DNA from: Pseudomonas proteolytica
Lineage (GTDB): Bacteria > Pseudomonadota > Gammaproteobacteria > Pseudomonadales > Pseudomonadaceae
Assembly: GCF_007858275.1 (NCBI RefSeq)
Contig: NZ_VFEV01000024.1
Coordinates: forward strand, 34,756 to 98,755
Reading direction: 5' to 3'
Length of the DNA stretch: 64,000 bases
Shown: one piece after another, positions 42,286 through 50,683 of the stretch
Position numbering within the stretch: the stretch's first letter is position 1
Layout: each line of letters begins with the position of its first letter
Program-made: the position numbers and the translations under genes
Notes under the pieces: model-generated
Database searches by the model: none
Told to the model about the DNA's origin: nothing
Seen by the model: the letters and a program-made list of their open reading frames with translations, nothing else

Positions 42286-43341
42286 ATGAGTGCTTACAAA
42301 ATTGCTTCGATTCCTGGTGACGGTATCGGCATTGAAGTTATTGCTGCCGGGGTTGAAGTCCTCAAGGCGCTGTCCAAGAAAGTCGGCTTTGAAATTACCT
42401 TCAAGGACTTCGACTGGAATTCGGATAACTACCTGAAAAATGGCTACTACATTCCGGAAGGCGGCCTGGAAGAACTCAAGACTTTCGATGCCATTTTCTT
42501 CGGTGCCGTGGGTGCGCTGAACGTTCCTGACCACATTTCTTTGTGGGGACTGCGTCTGCCTATTTGCCAAGGCTTTGACCAGTACGCAAACGTACGTCCT
42601 GCCCGCGTGCTTCCTGGCGTTAAAAGCCCGTTGCACAATGGTGATCAGATCGACTGGGTCGTGGTTCGTGAAAATTCAGAAGGTGAGTACTCGGGCAACG
42701 GCGGACGTGTACACCGTGGCTTACCAGAAGAAGTGGCCACTGAAGTCTCCGTGTTCACCCGTGCCGGTGTTGAGCGTATCCACCGTTTTGCCTTTCAGTT
42801 GGCGCAAAGCCGTCCGCGCAAGCACTTGACTATGGTTACTAAGTCCAACGCCCAGCGCCATGGCATGGTGTTGTGGGATGAGATCTTCTACGAGGTGGCC
42901 AAGGACTTCCCGGATGTGAAAATCGACAAAGAACTCGTCGATGCCGTTACCACGCGCATGGTGCTTAAGCCATCCACTCTGGATGTGATCGTGGCGACCA
43001 ACCTGCACGCCGATATCCTTTCCGACCTCGCCGCCGCCTTGTCAGGTAGCCTGGGGATTGCACCGACTGCCAACCTGAATCCTTCGCGCCAGTTCCCATC
43101 GATGTTCGAGCCGATCCACGGTTCCGCCTTCGACATCACCGGTAAAGGCGTCGCCAACCCGATCGCAACTTTCTGGACTGCGGCCATGATGCTCGAGCAT
43201 CTGGGCGAGGCGTCGGCGGCCAAGGAACTGATGTCCGCCATCGAAGCTGTAACCGAAAGCGGTTTGCACACGCCTGACCTAGGCGGTACGGCAACCACTC
43301 GGCAGATCACCGACGCTGTAATCAAGCTGATTGGCCGCTAA
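42286..43341 (+). CDS. Tartrate dehydrogenase/decarboxylase (D-malate dehydrogenase family)
   Basis: NAD+- and metal-dependent beta-decarboxylating dehydrogenase of the IMDH/TDH family, 351 residues. It starts MSAYKIASIPGDGIGIEVIA. It carries FGAVGALNVPDHISLWGLRLPICQ, the substrate arginines in YANVRPARVLPG, the Tyr in NSEGEYSGNGGR, and the Lys and metal Asp in TKSNAQRHGMVLWDEIF and TNLHADILSDLAAAL. TDH turns meso-tartrate into D-glycerate, L-tartrate into oxaloglycolate, and D-malate into pyruvate. The neighbouring glycerate kinase favours the tartrate-to-glycerate reaction. Confidence 0.93.
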   Translation: MSAYKIASIPGDGIGIEVIAAGVEVLKALSKKVGFEITFKDFDWNSDNYLKNGYYIPEGGLEELKTFDAIFFGAVGALNVPDHISLWGLRLPICQGFDQYANVRPARVLPGVKSPLHNGDQIDWVVVRENSEGEYSGNGGRVHRGLPEEVATEVSVFTRAGVERIHRFAFQLAQSRPRKHLTMVTKSNAQRHGMVLWDEIFYEVAKDFPDVKIDKELVDAVTTRMVLKPSTLDVIVATNLHADILSDLAAALSGSLGIAPTANLNPSRQFPSMFEPIHGSAFDITGKGVANPIATFWTAAMMLEHLGEASAAKELMSAIEAVTESGLHTPDLGGTATTRQITDAVIKLIGR

Positions 43342-43434
43342 TTCAAAGTAATAACTGCGGCATACCGCCAAGGGATGGGTCATTGATCCTGCCCTTGGCA
43401 TTTCCTGACAACAATAAAAAATCAGGGCCCTGTC

Positions 43435-44790
43435 ATGAAAAGAATTCTGGGAAAGCTCTACGTTCAAGTTTTGCTAGCCGTGATCCTCGGTGCCGTCGTG
43501 GGTGTAGCGGTTCCTGAAACCGGTGAAGCACTGAAGCCCTTGGGCGACGCCTTCATCAAGTTGATCAAGATGCTCCTTGCACCGGTGATTTTCCTCACGG
43601 TGGTAACGGGCATTGCCAAGATGGAAAACATGAAGGAGTTAGGGCGTGTTGGTTTGCGCGCGCTGATCTACTTCGAGGTGGTATCGACCCTGGCGCTGGT
43701 GGTTGGTCTAGTGGTGGTGGACGTGTTCAAGCCCGGCGCAGGCATGAACATCGACATCGCGACGCTGGACGCGTCAAGCCTGGATACCTACACCACCGCA
43801 GCGAAGCACACGACGTTCATGGATTTCGTGATGAACATCATCCCGAACACCATTGTCGATGCCTTTGCCAAAGGCAATGTGCTGCAGATCCTATTGTTCT
43901 CGGTGCTGCTGGGCGTCGCCCTGGCACAGGTCGGCCCCCGCGCAAAATTCTTCGTCGACACGCTTGATAGCTTGATGCAGGGCATGTTCCGAATGGTCAA
44001 CATGATCATGCGCTTGGCCCCCATTGGCGCATTCGGCGCGATTGCCTTCACCATCGGCAAATACGGCTTCGGCTCGCTGTTCTCGCTGGGCAAGCTGATG
44101 GCCTGTGTCTATCTCACCTGCATCGTGTTTGTGATCTTCGTGCTCGGTCCCATCTGCCGCATGAGTGGTTTCAGCCTGTGGAAATTCCTGCGCTTCATTA
44201 AGGAAGAGTTATTCACTGTGCTGGGCACCAGCTCGTCGGAGTCGGTACTGCCGCAGATGATTTCCAAGATGGAGAAGGCAGGCGTTTCCAAGCCCGTTGC
44301 CGGCATGGTGATTCCGGCGAGCCTGACGTTCAACCCTGACGGGCAGGCGATCTACTACACCATTGCCGCCATTTTCATTGCCCAGGCCACCAACACACCA
44401 TTGACCTTGATGGACCAATTGATCGTGCTGGCCGTGCTGATGTTCACCTCCAAGGGATCGGCCGGGGTGACCGGTTCGGGTTTTATCATTTTGGCGGCCA
44501 CTTTGGCTTCGCTGGGAACCATCCCGGTGGCTGGCATGGTGCTGTTGTTGGGTGTCGACCGTTTTATGTCTGAAGCGCGTGCCATCACTAACACCATTGG
44601 CAACGGCGTCGGCACCATGGCGATTGCCAAGTGGGTTGGAGCACTGGATACGGCGAAGATGAATCGTGCACTCAACGGTCAGCCGGAGCCTGATGAAGTG
44701 GCGCCCCCTGTCGCCAGCCAATCCGCGTCCCATGACGCTCATAGCAACGGCTCTCAACAGGTGGGCCTGGCGCCTGCTTTGAAGGTCTAA
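43435..44790 (+). CDS. DctA-family dicarboxylate:cation symporter with altered binding motif
   Basis: A 451-residue inner-membrane carrier of the DAACS family with about eight membrane helices and two re-entrant loops. It starts MKRILGKLYVQVLLAVILGA. The serine-rich loop TVLGTSSSESVLPQM is at 261-275. The helix-7 motif, usually N-x-D-G-T, reads NPDGQ at 300-304 within SLTFNPDGQAIYYT. The C-terminal TNTIGNGVGT (helix 8) is kept, and the tail is long and Ser/His-rich. It probably imports tartrate or D-malate for the adjacent dehydrogenase. Confidence 0.88.
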   Translation: MKRILGKLYVQVLLAVILGAVVGVAVPETGEALKPLGDAFIKLIKMLLAPVIFLTVVTGIAKMENMKELGRVGLRALIYFEVVSTLALVVGLVVVDVFKPGAGMNIDIATLDASSLDTYTTAAKHTTFMDFVMNIIPNTIVDAFAKGNVLQILLFSVLLGVALAQVGPRAKFFVDTLDSLMQGMFRMVNMIMRLAPIGAFGAIAFTIGKYGFGSLFSLGKLMACVYLTCIVFVIFVLGPICRMSGFSLWKFLRFIKEELFTVLGTSSSESVLPQMISKMEKAGVSKPVAGMVIPASLTFNPDGQAIYYTIAAIFIAQATNTPLTLMDQLIVLAVLMFTSKGSAGVTGSGFIILAATLASLGTIPVAGMVLLLGVDRFMSEARAITNTIGNGVGTMAIAKWVGALDTAKMNRALNGQPEPDEVAPPVASQSASHDAHSNGSQQVGLAPALKV

Positions 44791-44820
44791 GCTTCTGCAA
44801 TCAGAAGTTTGGACTGGCTC

Positions 44821-44856
44821 AACGTCGGCTCCTTCCCGGAGTCGACGTTTTCTTTT
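44821..44856 (+). terminator. Terminator after the dicarboxylate carrier
   Basis: AACGTCGGCTCC and GGAGTCGACGTT pair (one G-U), followed by TTCTTTTT. It lies 31 nt after the stop and separates the dehydrogenase-carrier unit from the CdaR-like gene. Confidence 0.85.
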
Positions 44857-44927
44857 TAGGCGACCTTCAATTTGAAATCAGATAGCTGCGCCGGTCGCGT
44901 GACGAGTCATTTTCGAAGGTAAAAACA

Positions 44928-46025
44928 ATGTTTGAGTTGGATCATGTGCTTGCGCAGGACATTGTCGATCGAGCAATGCTCATCCTTCCTTTCAATGTCA
45001 ATGTGATGGACTGCCAGGGCTTGATTATGGGCAGTGGCGAGCCCGAGCGGATCAACACCCGTCATGAGGGTGCCCAGCTAGTCCTGGCGAACCAGCGCGT
45101 GGTGGAAATCGAAGTGCAGTCGTCTCCCTGCCTGAAAGGGGTCCAGCCAGGTATCAACGTGCCGCTGATGCACGATGAACGTTTGATTGGCGTGCTGGGC
45201 CTTACGGGCGATCCGCATAAGCTGCGTACTTACGCAGAACTGCTGCGCATGACCGCTGAAATGCTAGTTTCGCAACGGCACCGCGAAGTGCAGTCACAAT
45301 GGCGCAAACAGCGCAGCGATGACTTGCTGGCCTTGCTTTTGGCGGATTCGGGAGACTGTCCTCGCTTGTTGGACGAAGCGCAGCAGCTAGGGCTCAAACA
45401 CCAGCTCACGCGCACGCCACTCTTGATTGAGCTGACCTCCATGCAAGTCGCGACGATGGTCAGTGAATGGCTGCTGGCGAGGGTTCCAGACAGTTGGTGT
45501 CTAAGTCCGTCGCCTAAGACTGTCCTGTGGTGCTGCCCCGCTCAGAGCGGGGTCGATCCTCACAAGTACCTTCAAAAAATGCACACCCGAGGCTGGACGC
45601 CTGTTCGTGTGGCCTTCGGCGTGCCTGCCCAAGGAATTGAGCGGCTACGCAAAGTCTGCACGCATGTGACGGCGCTAGCGGCCTATGGTCGTGCCGTGTT
45701 GAAGACAGAGCGGCTCTTGCTGCTGACGCGCTTGCGTCTGCCAGCGATGTTATGGGCTCATCGTGAAGAATATGTGATCGAGGAACTACTCGCCGTCGTC
45801 AACAAGGTGCGTGCGAAAGACAGCAATGGTCAGTTGATGCAGACGTTGCGAAGCTGGTGCGAGCACAGTGGGCAAATTCAAACTTGTGCAGATGCACTGG
45901 GCCTTCATCGAAACACGCTGCGTTATCGGATGGACAGGATTTCAGAGATCACAGAGATGGATCTAAGCCAGCTGGATAATGTGATTACCTTGTATCTGGG
46001 TGTGCAACTGATGGCTGACGGTTGA
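44928..46025 (+). CDS. CdaR-type sugar-diacid regulator
   Basis: A 365-residue regulator. The N-terminal diacid-recognition domain is at about 1-135 (DIVDRAMLILPFNVNVMDCQGLIMGSGEPERIN; GVLGLTGDP). A central region follows, and the C-terminal PucR/CdaR helix-turn-helix reads CADALGLHRNTLRYRMDRISEITEMDL. In E. coli CdaR activates glucarate/galactarate and glycerate-kinase genes in response to diacids, with glycerate as effector. Here it stands between the carrier and the enolase/glycerate-kinase pair, so it probably controls the lower half of the pathway. The ribosome site is GAAGGT. Confidence 0.88.
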   Translation: MFELDHVLAQDIVDRAMLILPFNVNVMDCQGLIMGSGEPERINTRHEGAQLVLANQRVVEIEVQSSPCLKGVQPGINVPLMHDERLIGVLGLTGDPHKLRTYAELLRMTAEMLVSQRHREVQSQWRKQRSDDLLALLLADSGDCPRLLDEAQQLGLKHQLTRTPLLIELTSMQVATMVSEWLLARVPDSWCLSPSPKTVLWCCPAQSGVDPHKYLQKMHTRGWTPVRVAFGVPAQGIERLRKVCTHVTALAAYGRAVLKTERLLLLTRLRLPAMLWAHREEYVIEELLAVVNKVRAKDSNGQLMQTLRSWCEHSGQIQTCADALGLHRNTLRYRMDRISEITEMDLSQLDNVITLYLGVQLMADG

Positions 46026-46047
46026 GCCTCGATGTTCAGGCATAAAA

Positions 46048-46073
46048 CAGGCGCGGACTTGCATCAGCGCCTG
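46048..46073. other. Hairpin between the convergent cdaR-like and enolase genes
   Basis: CAGGCGC and GCGCCTG are separated by 12 nt, between two converging stop codons. There is no T-run. It may serve as a weak bidirectional terminator. Confidence 0.4.
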
Positions 46074-46120
46074 AGGTTGGAAAGCTGGACAGTTCGCCGG
46101 TATCAGCACTCGGCATAGGC

Positions 46121-47410
46121 TTAGCGAGTACCTGCGCCGTAAACCGCGAAGGCGCCCAATGCTTCTTCTATACGCAGCAAACGATTGTATTTGCTCACTC
46201 GGTCCGACCGGCACAGCGACCCGGTCTTGATCTGTCCGGCCCGTGTGGCGACAGCGAGGTCGGCAATAAAGGTATCTTCCGTTTCCCCGGAGCGGTGTGA
46301 GATGACCGCTTTGTAGCCCGCCGCTTGAGCCATGCGGATGGCGGCCAGGGTTTCGGTCAAGGTACCGATCTGGTTGTATTTGATCAGGATCGAGTTGGCG
46401 ATCCCTCGATCTATACCGTCCTTGAGGATGCGCGTGTTGGTGACGAACAGATCGTCGCCGACCAATTGCACACGTTCGCCCAGATGAGCGGTCAGTTTTT
46501 TCCAGCCGTCCCAGTCGCTTTCGTCCATGCCGTCTTCGATAGAAGTGATGGGGTAGCGCTCACAGAGTGAGCTCAAGTAACGGGAAAAGTCTTCGGAGTC
46601 GAATCGACGATCTTCACTCTGCAGATGGTAAAACCCGTCCTCGAAGAATTCGGAGGCTGCGCAGTCGAGCGCCAGGGTAACGTCCTGTCCCAGCACATAG
46701 CCTGCCCGTTCCACGGCTTCCTGGATGACCACCAAAGCGGCTTCGTTGGAGGGCAGCGAAGGGGCAAACCCGCCTTCGTCGCCGACCGAGGTACTCAAGC
46801 CTTGAGCGCGCAATACAGCTTTCAAGGAATGAAAGATCTCGGCTCCCACGCGCAGTGCCTCGCGAAACGATGTGGCTGACACTGGCTGAATCATGAACTC
46901 CTGAATGTCCACATTATTGTCGGCATGTTCACCGCCGTTAATGATGTTCATCATCGGTATGGGCAAGGCGTATCGTCCAGGTTGACCGTAGAGGGAGGCC
47001 AAGTGCTCGTACAGCTCCAGGCCTTGGTGCTGTGCGCCAGCTCGTGCGGTGGCCAGCGATACGGCTAGCGTCGCATTGGCGCCCAAGGCGCTTTTGGACT
47101 CAGTGCCGTCCAGTTTGATCATGGCCTCATCGACGGCCTTCTGGTCTAAGGCACTAAGCCCTTTGACCCGTGCGCCGATCACGCTGTTGACGTTGTCCAC
47201 GGCGCGCAGAACGCCCTTGCCCAAGTAGCGTGATTCACCATCGCGCAGTTCCAGCGCTTCTCTCGAACCCGTCGATGCGCCAGAGGGCACACTGGCAGAT
47301 CCGGTCACACCGTTGGCCAGTGTCACGCTGGCTTCTATCGTCGGGTTGCCGCGTGAATCGAGTATCTCGCGGGCGTGAACGTACGCAATGGCAGAGGTTT
47401 CAGGCGTCAT
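46121..47410 (-). CDS. eno: Enolase, island-encoded paralogue
   Basis: Interconverts 2-phosphoglycerate and PEP. At 428 residues it is a complete enolase with NGGEHADNNVDIQEFM, STSVGDEGGFAPSL, the metal-ligand regions LALDCAASEFF, SIEDGMDESDWDGW and QLVGDDLFVTN, and the catalytic lysines in ILIKYNQIGTLTET and GQIKTGSLCRSDRVSKYN. The start MTPETSAIAYVHAREIL is preceded by GGAGA. The housekeeping eno of Pseudomonas lies next to pyrG, kdsA and ftsB, none of which is here. With the divergent glycerate 2-kinase it would feed glycerate carbon into PEP. Confidence 0.93.
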   Translation of the reverse strand: MTPETSAIAYVHAREILDSRGNPTIEASVTLANGVTGSASVPSGASTGSREALELRDGESRYLGKGVLRAVDNVNSVIGARVKGLSALDQKAVDEAMIKLDGTESKSALGANATLAVSLATARAGAQHQGLELYEHLASLYGQPGRYALPIPMMNIINGGEHADNNVDIQEFMIQPVSATSFREALRVGAEIFHSLKAVLRAQGLSTSVGDEGGFAPSLPSNEAALVVIQEAVERAGYVLGQDVTLALDCAASEFFEDGFYHLQSEDRRFDSEDFSRYLSSLCERYPITSIEDGMDESDWDGWKKLTAHLGERVQLVGDDLFVTNTRILKDGIDRGIANSILIKYNQIGTLTETLAAIRMAQAAGYKAVISHRSGETEDTFIADLAVATRAGQIKTGSLCRSDRVSKYNRLLRIEEALGAFAVYGAGTR

Positions 47411-47752
47411 GGAGGGTCTCCGATCGAGTGGTGTTTGCAGGGGACGGGTGGCTGGCGTTTTCGAATAGTTCTTGCTGTTCTGCTCGTACGGCACGGACGT
47501 CGAAATCCCGTGGCCAATCAGTCATGGGCTCTAAGGGAGGCGGCGTTTGTACGGCCGCGTGCGGGTTCAAAATCATTGGACGTCACTCTTTTGTTAATGA
47601 GGGCAACATTTCTTGACCAAGCCTACGCCGCGATTCGGTCGAATCCTTTAGGCGCGCGAACAAAAGCGCTTGCCTGTACTTGTGCCGGGAGCTGGAGCCT
47701 AAGCGGTTCGCTAATGTCAGCATGAGGCATCACCTATCGCCGGAGAGCGCTC
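47411..47752. promoter_or_regulatory. Divergent intergenic region between enolase and glycerate kinase genes
   Basis: 342 nt with no supported gene, which must carry promoters for both directions. A ribosome site CGGAGAG precedes the kinase start and GGAGA precedes the enolase start. I see no obvious long palindrome. It is the probable operator of the CdaR-like protein. Confidence 0.45.
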
Positions 47753-48883
47753 ATGAAAATCGTCATAGCACCTGATTCATTCAAGGACAGCCTGAGCGCC
47801 GATGGCGTTGCACAAGCCATTGCGCAGGGGCTGGCAGAGGTGCTGCCCAACGCTGAATTGGTGCAATGCCCGATGGCCGATGGCGGCGAGGGAACCGTGG
47901 AGGCGATTCTGGCGGCCCTGCATGGTGAGTGTCGTCACGCCAGAGTTTGTGGGCCTTTGGGTGTTGAGGTTAGCGCCCGTTGGGGATGGCTTGCGAAGAC
48001 GCGAACCGCGGTCATTGAAATGGCTGAGGCGAGCGGCCTGCAACTGGTGGCCCTGGAGCAACGTGATGCCTGTCTCAGCTCTAGCTACGGCACTGGACAA
48101 CTGATCCTTGATGCTCTGGATGCCGGGGCCGAGACAATCATCCTCACCATTGGTGGTAGCGCAACCAACGACGGTGGTGCGGGTATGCTCAATGCCTTGG
48201 GCGTGTGCTTCCGAGATGCTGGTGCAAGAGAGTTGACGCCAGGAGGTCTGGCTCTTTCTGGCTTGTGCAGTATCGATTTGAGTGGGATGGATCCGCGTCT
48301 ACATAGCACCCGTTTCGAAGTGGCGGCTGATGTCGATAACCCCTTGTGCGGTGCCCACGGCGCTTCATTTACCTTTGGCCGGCAAAAGGGTGCAAGCAGC
48401 GAGCAGATCGAGCAGTTGGATCAAGCATTGACTCATTTCGCCGACTGTTGCGCAGTTGTGCTTGCGCAGGATGTTCGCGACGTTCCGGGCGCCGGTGCAG
48501 CCGGAGGCATGGGGTTCGCCGCGAAAGCGTTTTTGGGCGCCGGTTTTCGACCGGGCATAGAAGTGGTGGCCGAATTGGTCGGGCTTGCCGATAAGATCAA
48601 GGGTGCAGCCTTGGTGATCACCGGCGAAGGCCGTTGTGATGGTCAAACATTGCGCGGTAAAACCCCCATGGGAGTGGCGCGTATTGCGCGTGAGCAAGGC
48701 GTACCTGTAGTGATTCTTGCCGGCACGCTCGGTGAGCGCTACGAGGCGCTGTATGAACACGGCGTCAACGCTGCTTTCGCATTGGTGTCGGGCCCCATGA
48801 GCCTCGCCGATGCGTGCCAGCAAGCACCTCGACTATTGCGCGAACGGGCGCGGGATATTGCTCGTCTCTGGCGGCTTAAATAG
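47753..48883 (+). CDS. Glycerate 2-kinase (GarK/GlxK family)
   Basis: Phosphorylates D-glycerate with ATP to 2-phosphoglycerate. At 376 residues it is full length. Signatures are MKIVIAPDSFKDSLSADGVA, CPMADGGEGTVEAI, ILTIGGSATNDGGAGML, GAAGGMGFAAKAFLGA and ALVITGEGRCDGQTLRGKTP. It is divergent from the island enolase, whose substrate is exactly its product, and lies downstream of the tartrate dehydrogenase unit. Another member of the family (GlxK) usually lies in the glyoxylate locus, so this may be a second copy. Confidence 0.93.
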   Translation: MKIVIAPDSFKDSLSADGVAQAIAQGLAEVLPNAELVQCPMADGGEGTVEAILAALHGECRHARVCGPLGVEVSARWGWLAKTRTAVIEMAEASGLQLVALEQRDACLSSSYGTGQLILDALDAGAETIILTIGGSATNDGGAGMLNALGVCFRDAGARELTPGGLALSGLCSIDLSGMDPRLHSTRFEVAADVDNPLCGAHGASFTFGRQKGASSEQIEQLDQALTHFADCCAVVLAQDVRDVPGAGAAGGMGFAAKAFLGAGFRPGIEVVAELVGLADKIKGAALVITGEGRCDGQTLRGKTPMGVARIAREQGVPVVILAGTLGERYEALYEHGVNAAFALVSGPMSLADACQQAPRLLRERARDIARLWRLK

Positions 48884-49507
48884 CTATTTGCGGCCTGCAG
48901 GCAACTGAGAGGTATGAACCGTCCCACGCCTGAGCTCAGTCACCACCACCTGCGGAGCACCTACTCGCCACATTGAGCGGTTTCTCAGTCCTGCGGTGAT
49001 CTTTGCTGCTCTTTATTGGATTAGTTTCAGGTTATTTGCTAGTGCAGGTGCGTCTATCCTGTGCCTGCGGCCTTAGATGCAAATTAAGTCAGCCGTTGCA
49101 GTTTCTGCATCTGCGGCGGCCGGTGTGAACTCATCGGCCGCGCCTCATGCTGTGAAATTTGTAGTGATCCAATTTCAGGATGCGCTTGAGGTGAGCTCAC
49201 ACAATTTCTACCTTTTTACGGTCGTGCGAAAGCGCTGATACTCTCGCTTGGCGGTGATATGACGAACCACATCTCGAGTGGTTCATCGTTCGGCCCCACT
49301 CCTACCGTTCGAGTATCGGCCCAAAAGCGATTCCTGGTTATGTGCCGCTTTGGCCGACCTTTGCGGAGCCTGAGAGGCTGCAATGGTTTTCTACCCCTCG
49401 CGGCAGGCAGAAAACGGCCCAGAGGCAGACATTCTGACGGAACCAATTCTCCGAGATCCTTGTGAAACTACTCCGGATTCTCACAAAGGCACTTACTCAT
49501 TTAACAG
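48884..49507. other. Island stretch with no supported gene
   Basis: About 620 nt after the glycerate kinase. Open frames near 49216-49446 overlap on both strands and lack ribosome sites. The text includes fragments such as GGCCCAAAAGCG and AAAACGGCCCAGAGGCAGAC, which look like degenerate repeats often met in Pseudomonas intergenic DNA. No tRNA, terminator or conserved protein was seen. Confidence 0.4.
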
Positions 49508-49813
49508 TCAGTCCCAAAACTCACTGGACGGAAACTCATCGAACCAAACCTCGTCGTCAAAATCTTCGTCGGCCTTAGTCTCGGCCATGCTTAGATGGAT
49601 AGAACTCGGTACGAGGCGCCACCGCAGCTCGCGGAATTTCACTTCGAAATCGAACCGCGCGGCCAAGAACTGAAAGGTTTTCGCAAGGGGATATTCTGTA
49701 ATGCCCGTGAGTTCAGCTGTCGCCAAGACAACTAGCACCCCAGTATCGTCTTGGTAGTTACTCGATACCTTGGGGTCAGCCACATTGATGGTCAGGTTAG
49801 GTGAGGGTTTCAC
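49508..49813 (-). CDS. Hypothetical protein, second gene of an unknown pair
   Basis: A 101-residue acidic protein starting at GTG (MKPSPNLTINVADPKVSSNYQ). The N-terminal half looks like a beta-strand-rich domain (GVLVVLATAELTGITEYPLA). The C-terminus is strongly acidic (ETKADEDFDDEVWFDEF). It begins 4 nt after the upstream gene's stop, so the two are probably cotranslated. I do not recognise the family. It lies near the attR end of the island, where cargo genes are often found. Confidence 0.6.
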   Translation of the reverse strand: MKPSPNLTINVADPKVSSNYQDDTGVLVVLATAELTGITEYPLAKTFQFLAARFDFEVKFRELRWRLVPSSIHLSMAETKADEDFDDEVWFDEFPSSEFWD

Positions 49814-49817
49814 GAGG

Positions 49818-50093
49818 CTATTCTGCTTTGGCCAGGAGGGCCACTTGTTCCTTCAGCTGCTGAAGCACATCCGGGATAAAGGCCACTTCATCGAATTGAT
49901 CTACTCCAAAGACGTAATGGAGAAGCCGAACGTCCTGGGGTTGTTTATGCGCGGTGGTGCGAAGTTCATGGAAGGAGGCAAAACCAGCAGAGACAGATAG
50001 CCGCTCACGCGCATCGGCCAGTTGCCAACCTCGCTGGCTCGCGATCGATTTCGTGAGCGATTTAAAAACGTTAAATGCGGAAAAAGCGGACAT
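49818..50093 (-). CDS. Hypothetical protein, first gene of an unknown pair
   Basis: A 91-residue protein starting MSAFSAFNVFKSLTKSIASQR with a strong AGAGGAA ribosome site. It carries ADARERLSVSAGFASFHELR, which resembles the A-x-x-LA-x-x-x-GF-x-S-x-x-EL motif of small plasmid- and island-borne proteins, some of them near toxin-antitoxin genes. The frame is open further upstream, but that part has no ribosome site. No catalytic motif is seen. Confidence 0.6.
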   Translation of the reverse strand: MSAFSAFNVFKSLTKSIASQRGWQLADARERLSVSAGFASFHELRTTAHKQPQDVRLLHYVFGVDQFDEVAFIPDVLQQLKEQVALLAKAE

Positions 50094-50472
50094 GACATTC
50101 CTCTTATATGGACGTATGACCGATTGCCTGCTCACCGGACTGTCCAAAAAGGATTCGTCATGGGATGGGGGTTTACAACGATGGGCTCTTGCTTCGCGTA
50201 ACAGGCGCCAGGCGACCATCTCCGCCCTGCGCGAGAAGATAGTGCAAGTGCTTTTGTCTTGGCAAGGGAGTCTTGCGATGCTTGGGAAAGCGTCAGATCT
50301 GGCCAGAGGGTACTGGTGGTTGACCACCGCTTTTGGCCAACTGTAGGGCTTCGTGACTGGCAGCAATCACTGTGGATGCACCTTCCTCCCGGCGCCCCTG
50401 CCGACCATGCGCAACCCCCTACCTAGGTCAGTACCCCCCTGCTACGCTTAAAATTTCACGGAGGATTGCACA
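50094..50472. other. Intergenic region, nothing recognised
   Basis: Contains the promoter side of the minus-strand pair and of the plus-strand frameshifted gene. Frames here are extensions of neighbours. A GGAGG ribosome site at its right end belongs to the gene starting at 50473. Confidence 0.35.
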
Positions 50473-50683
50473 ATGCCAAACTCAGACTTACTCCCTTCCC
50501 TCCTATTCAAGATCAACGAAAACCAGCTCGCCCTGGAGGCCGCCATCATGGAGCTTTCAAACTGGGTAGAGATGCGCGGATCGGCGGACGTCGCAGAACA
50601 ATGTTCGGGGTGCCCTGGACACGATCGATCGGAACGAGGAGTTCATCAAGATAACGCTTGCTGTGCTCATGACGCCCGAGTGA
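50473..50683 (+). pseudogene. Small gene with a single-base frameshift
   Basis: It starts ATGCCAAACTCAGAC behind GGAGG and reads MPNSDLLPSLLFKINENQLA through to GSADVAEQ. At 50602 one extra T shifts the frame. If that base is skipped the sequence continues VRGALDTIDRNEEFIKITLA VLMTPE and stops at 50681-50683, giving about 69 residues. The restored tail is plainly protein-like, whereas the frame as written becomes Cys/His/Arg-rich. It is either a real inactivation or a sequencing error. Function unknown. Confidence 0.6.

Noticed and set aside
49216..49446. 76-codon minus-strand frame in the island
   Set aside because: Very Arg/Pro-rich, overlapped by plus-strand frames, no ribosome site. The DNA looks like degenerate intergenic repeat material.
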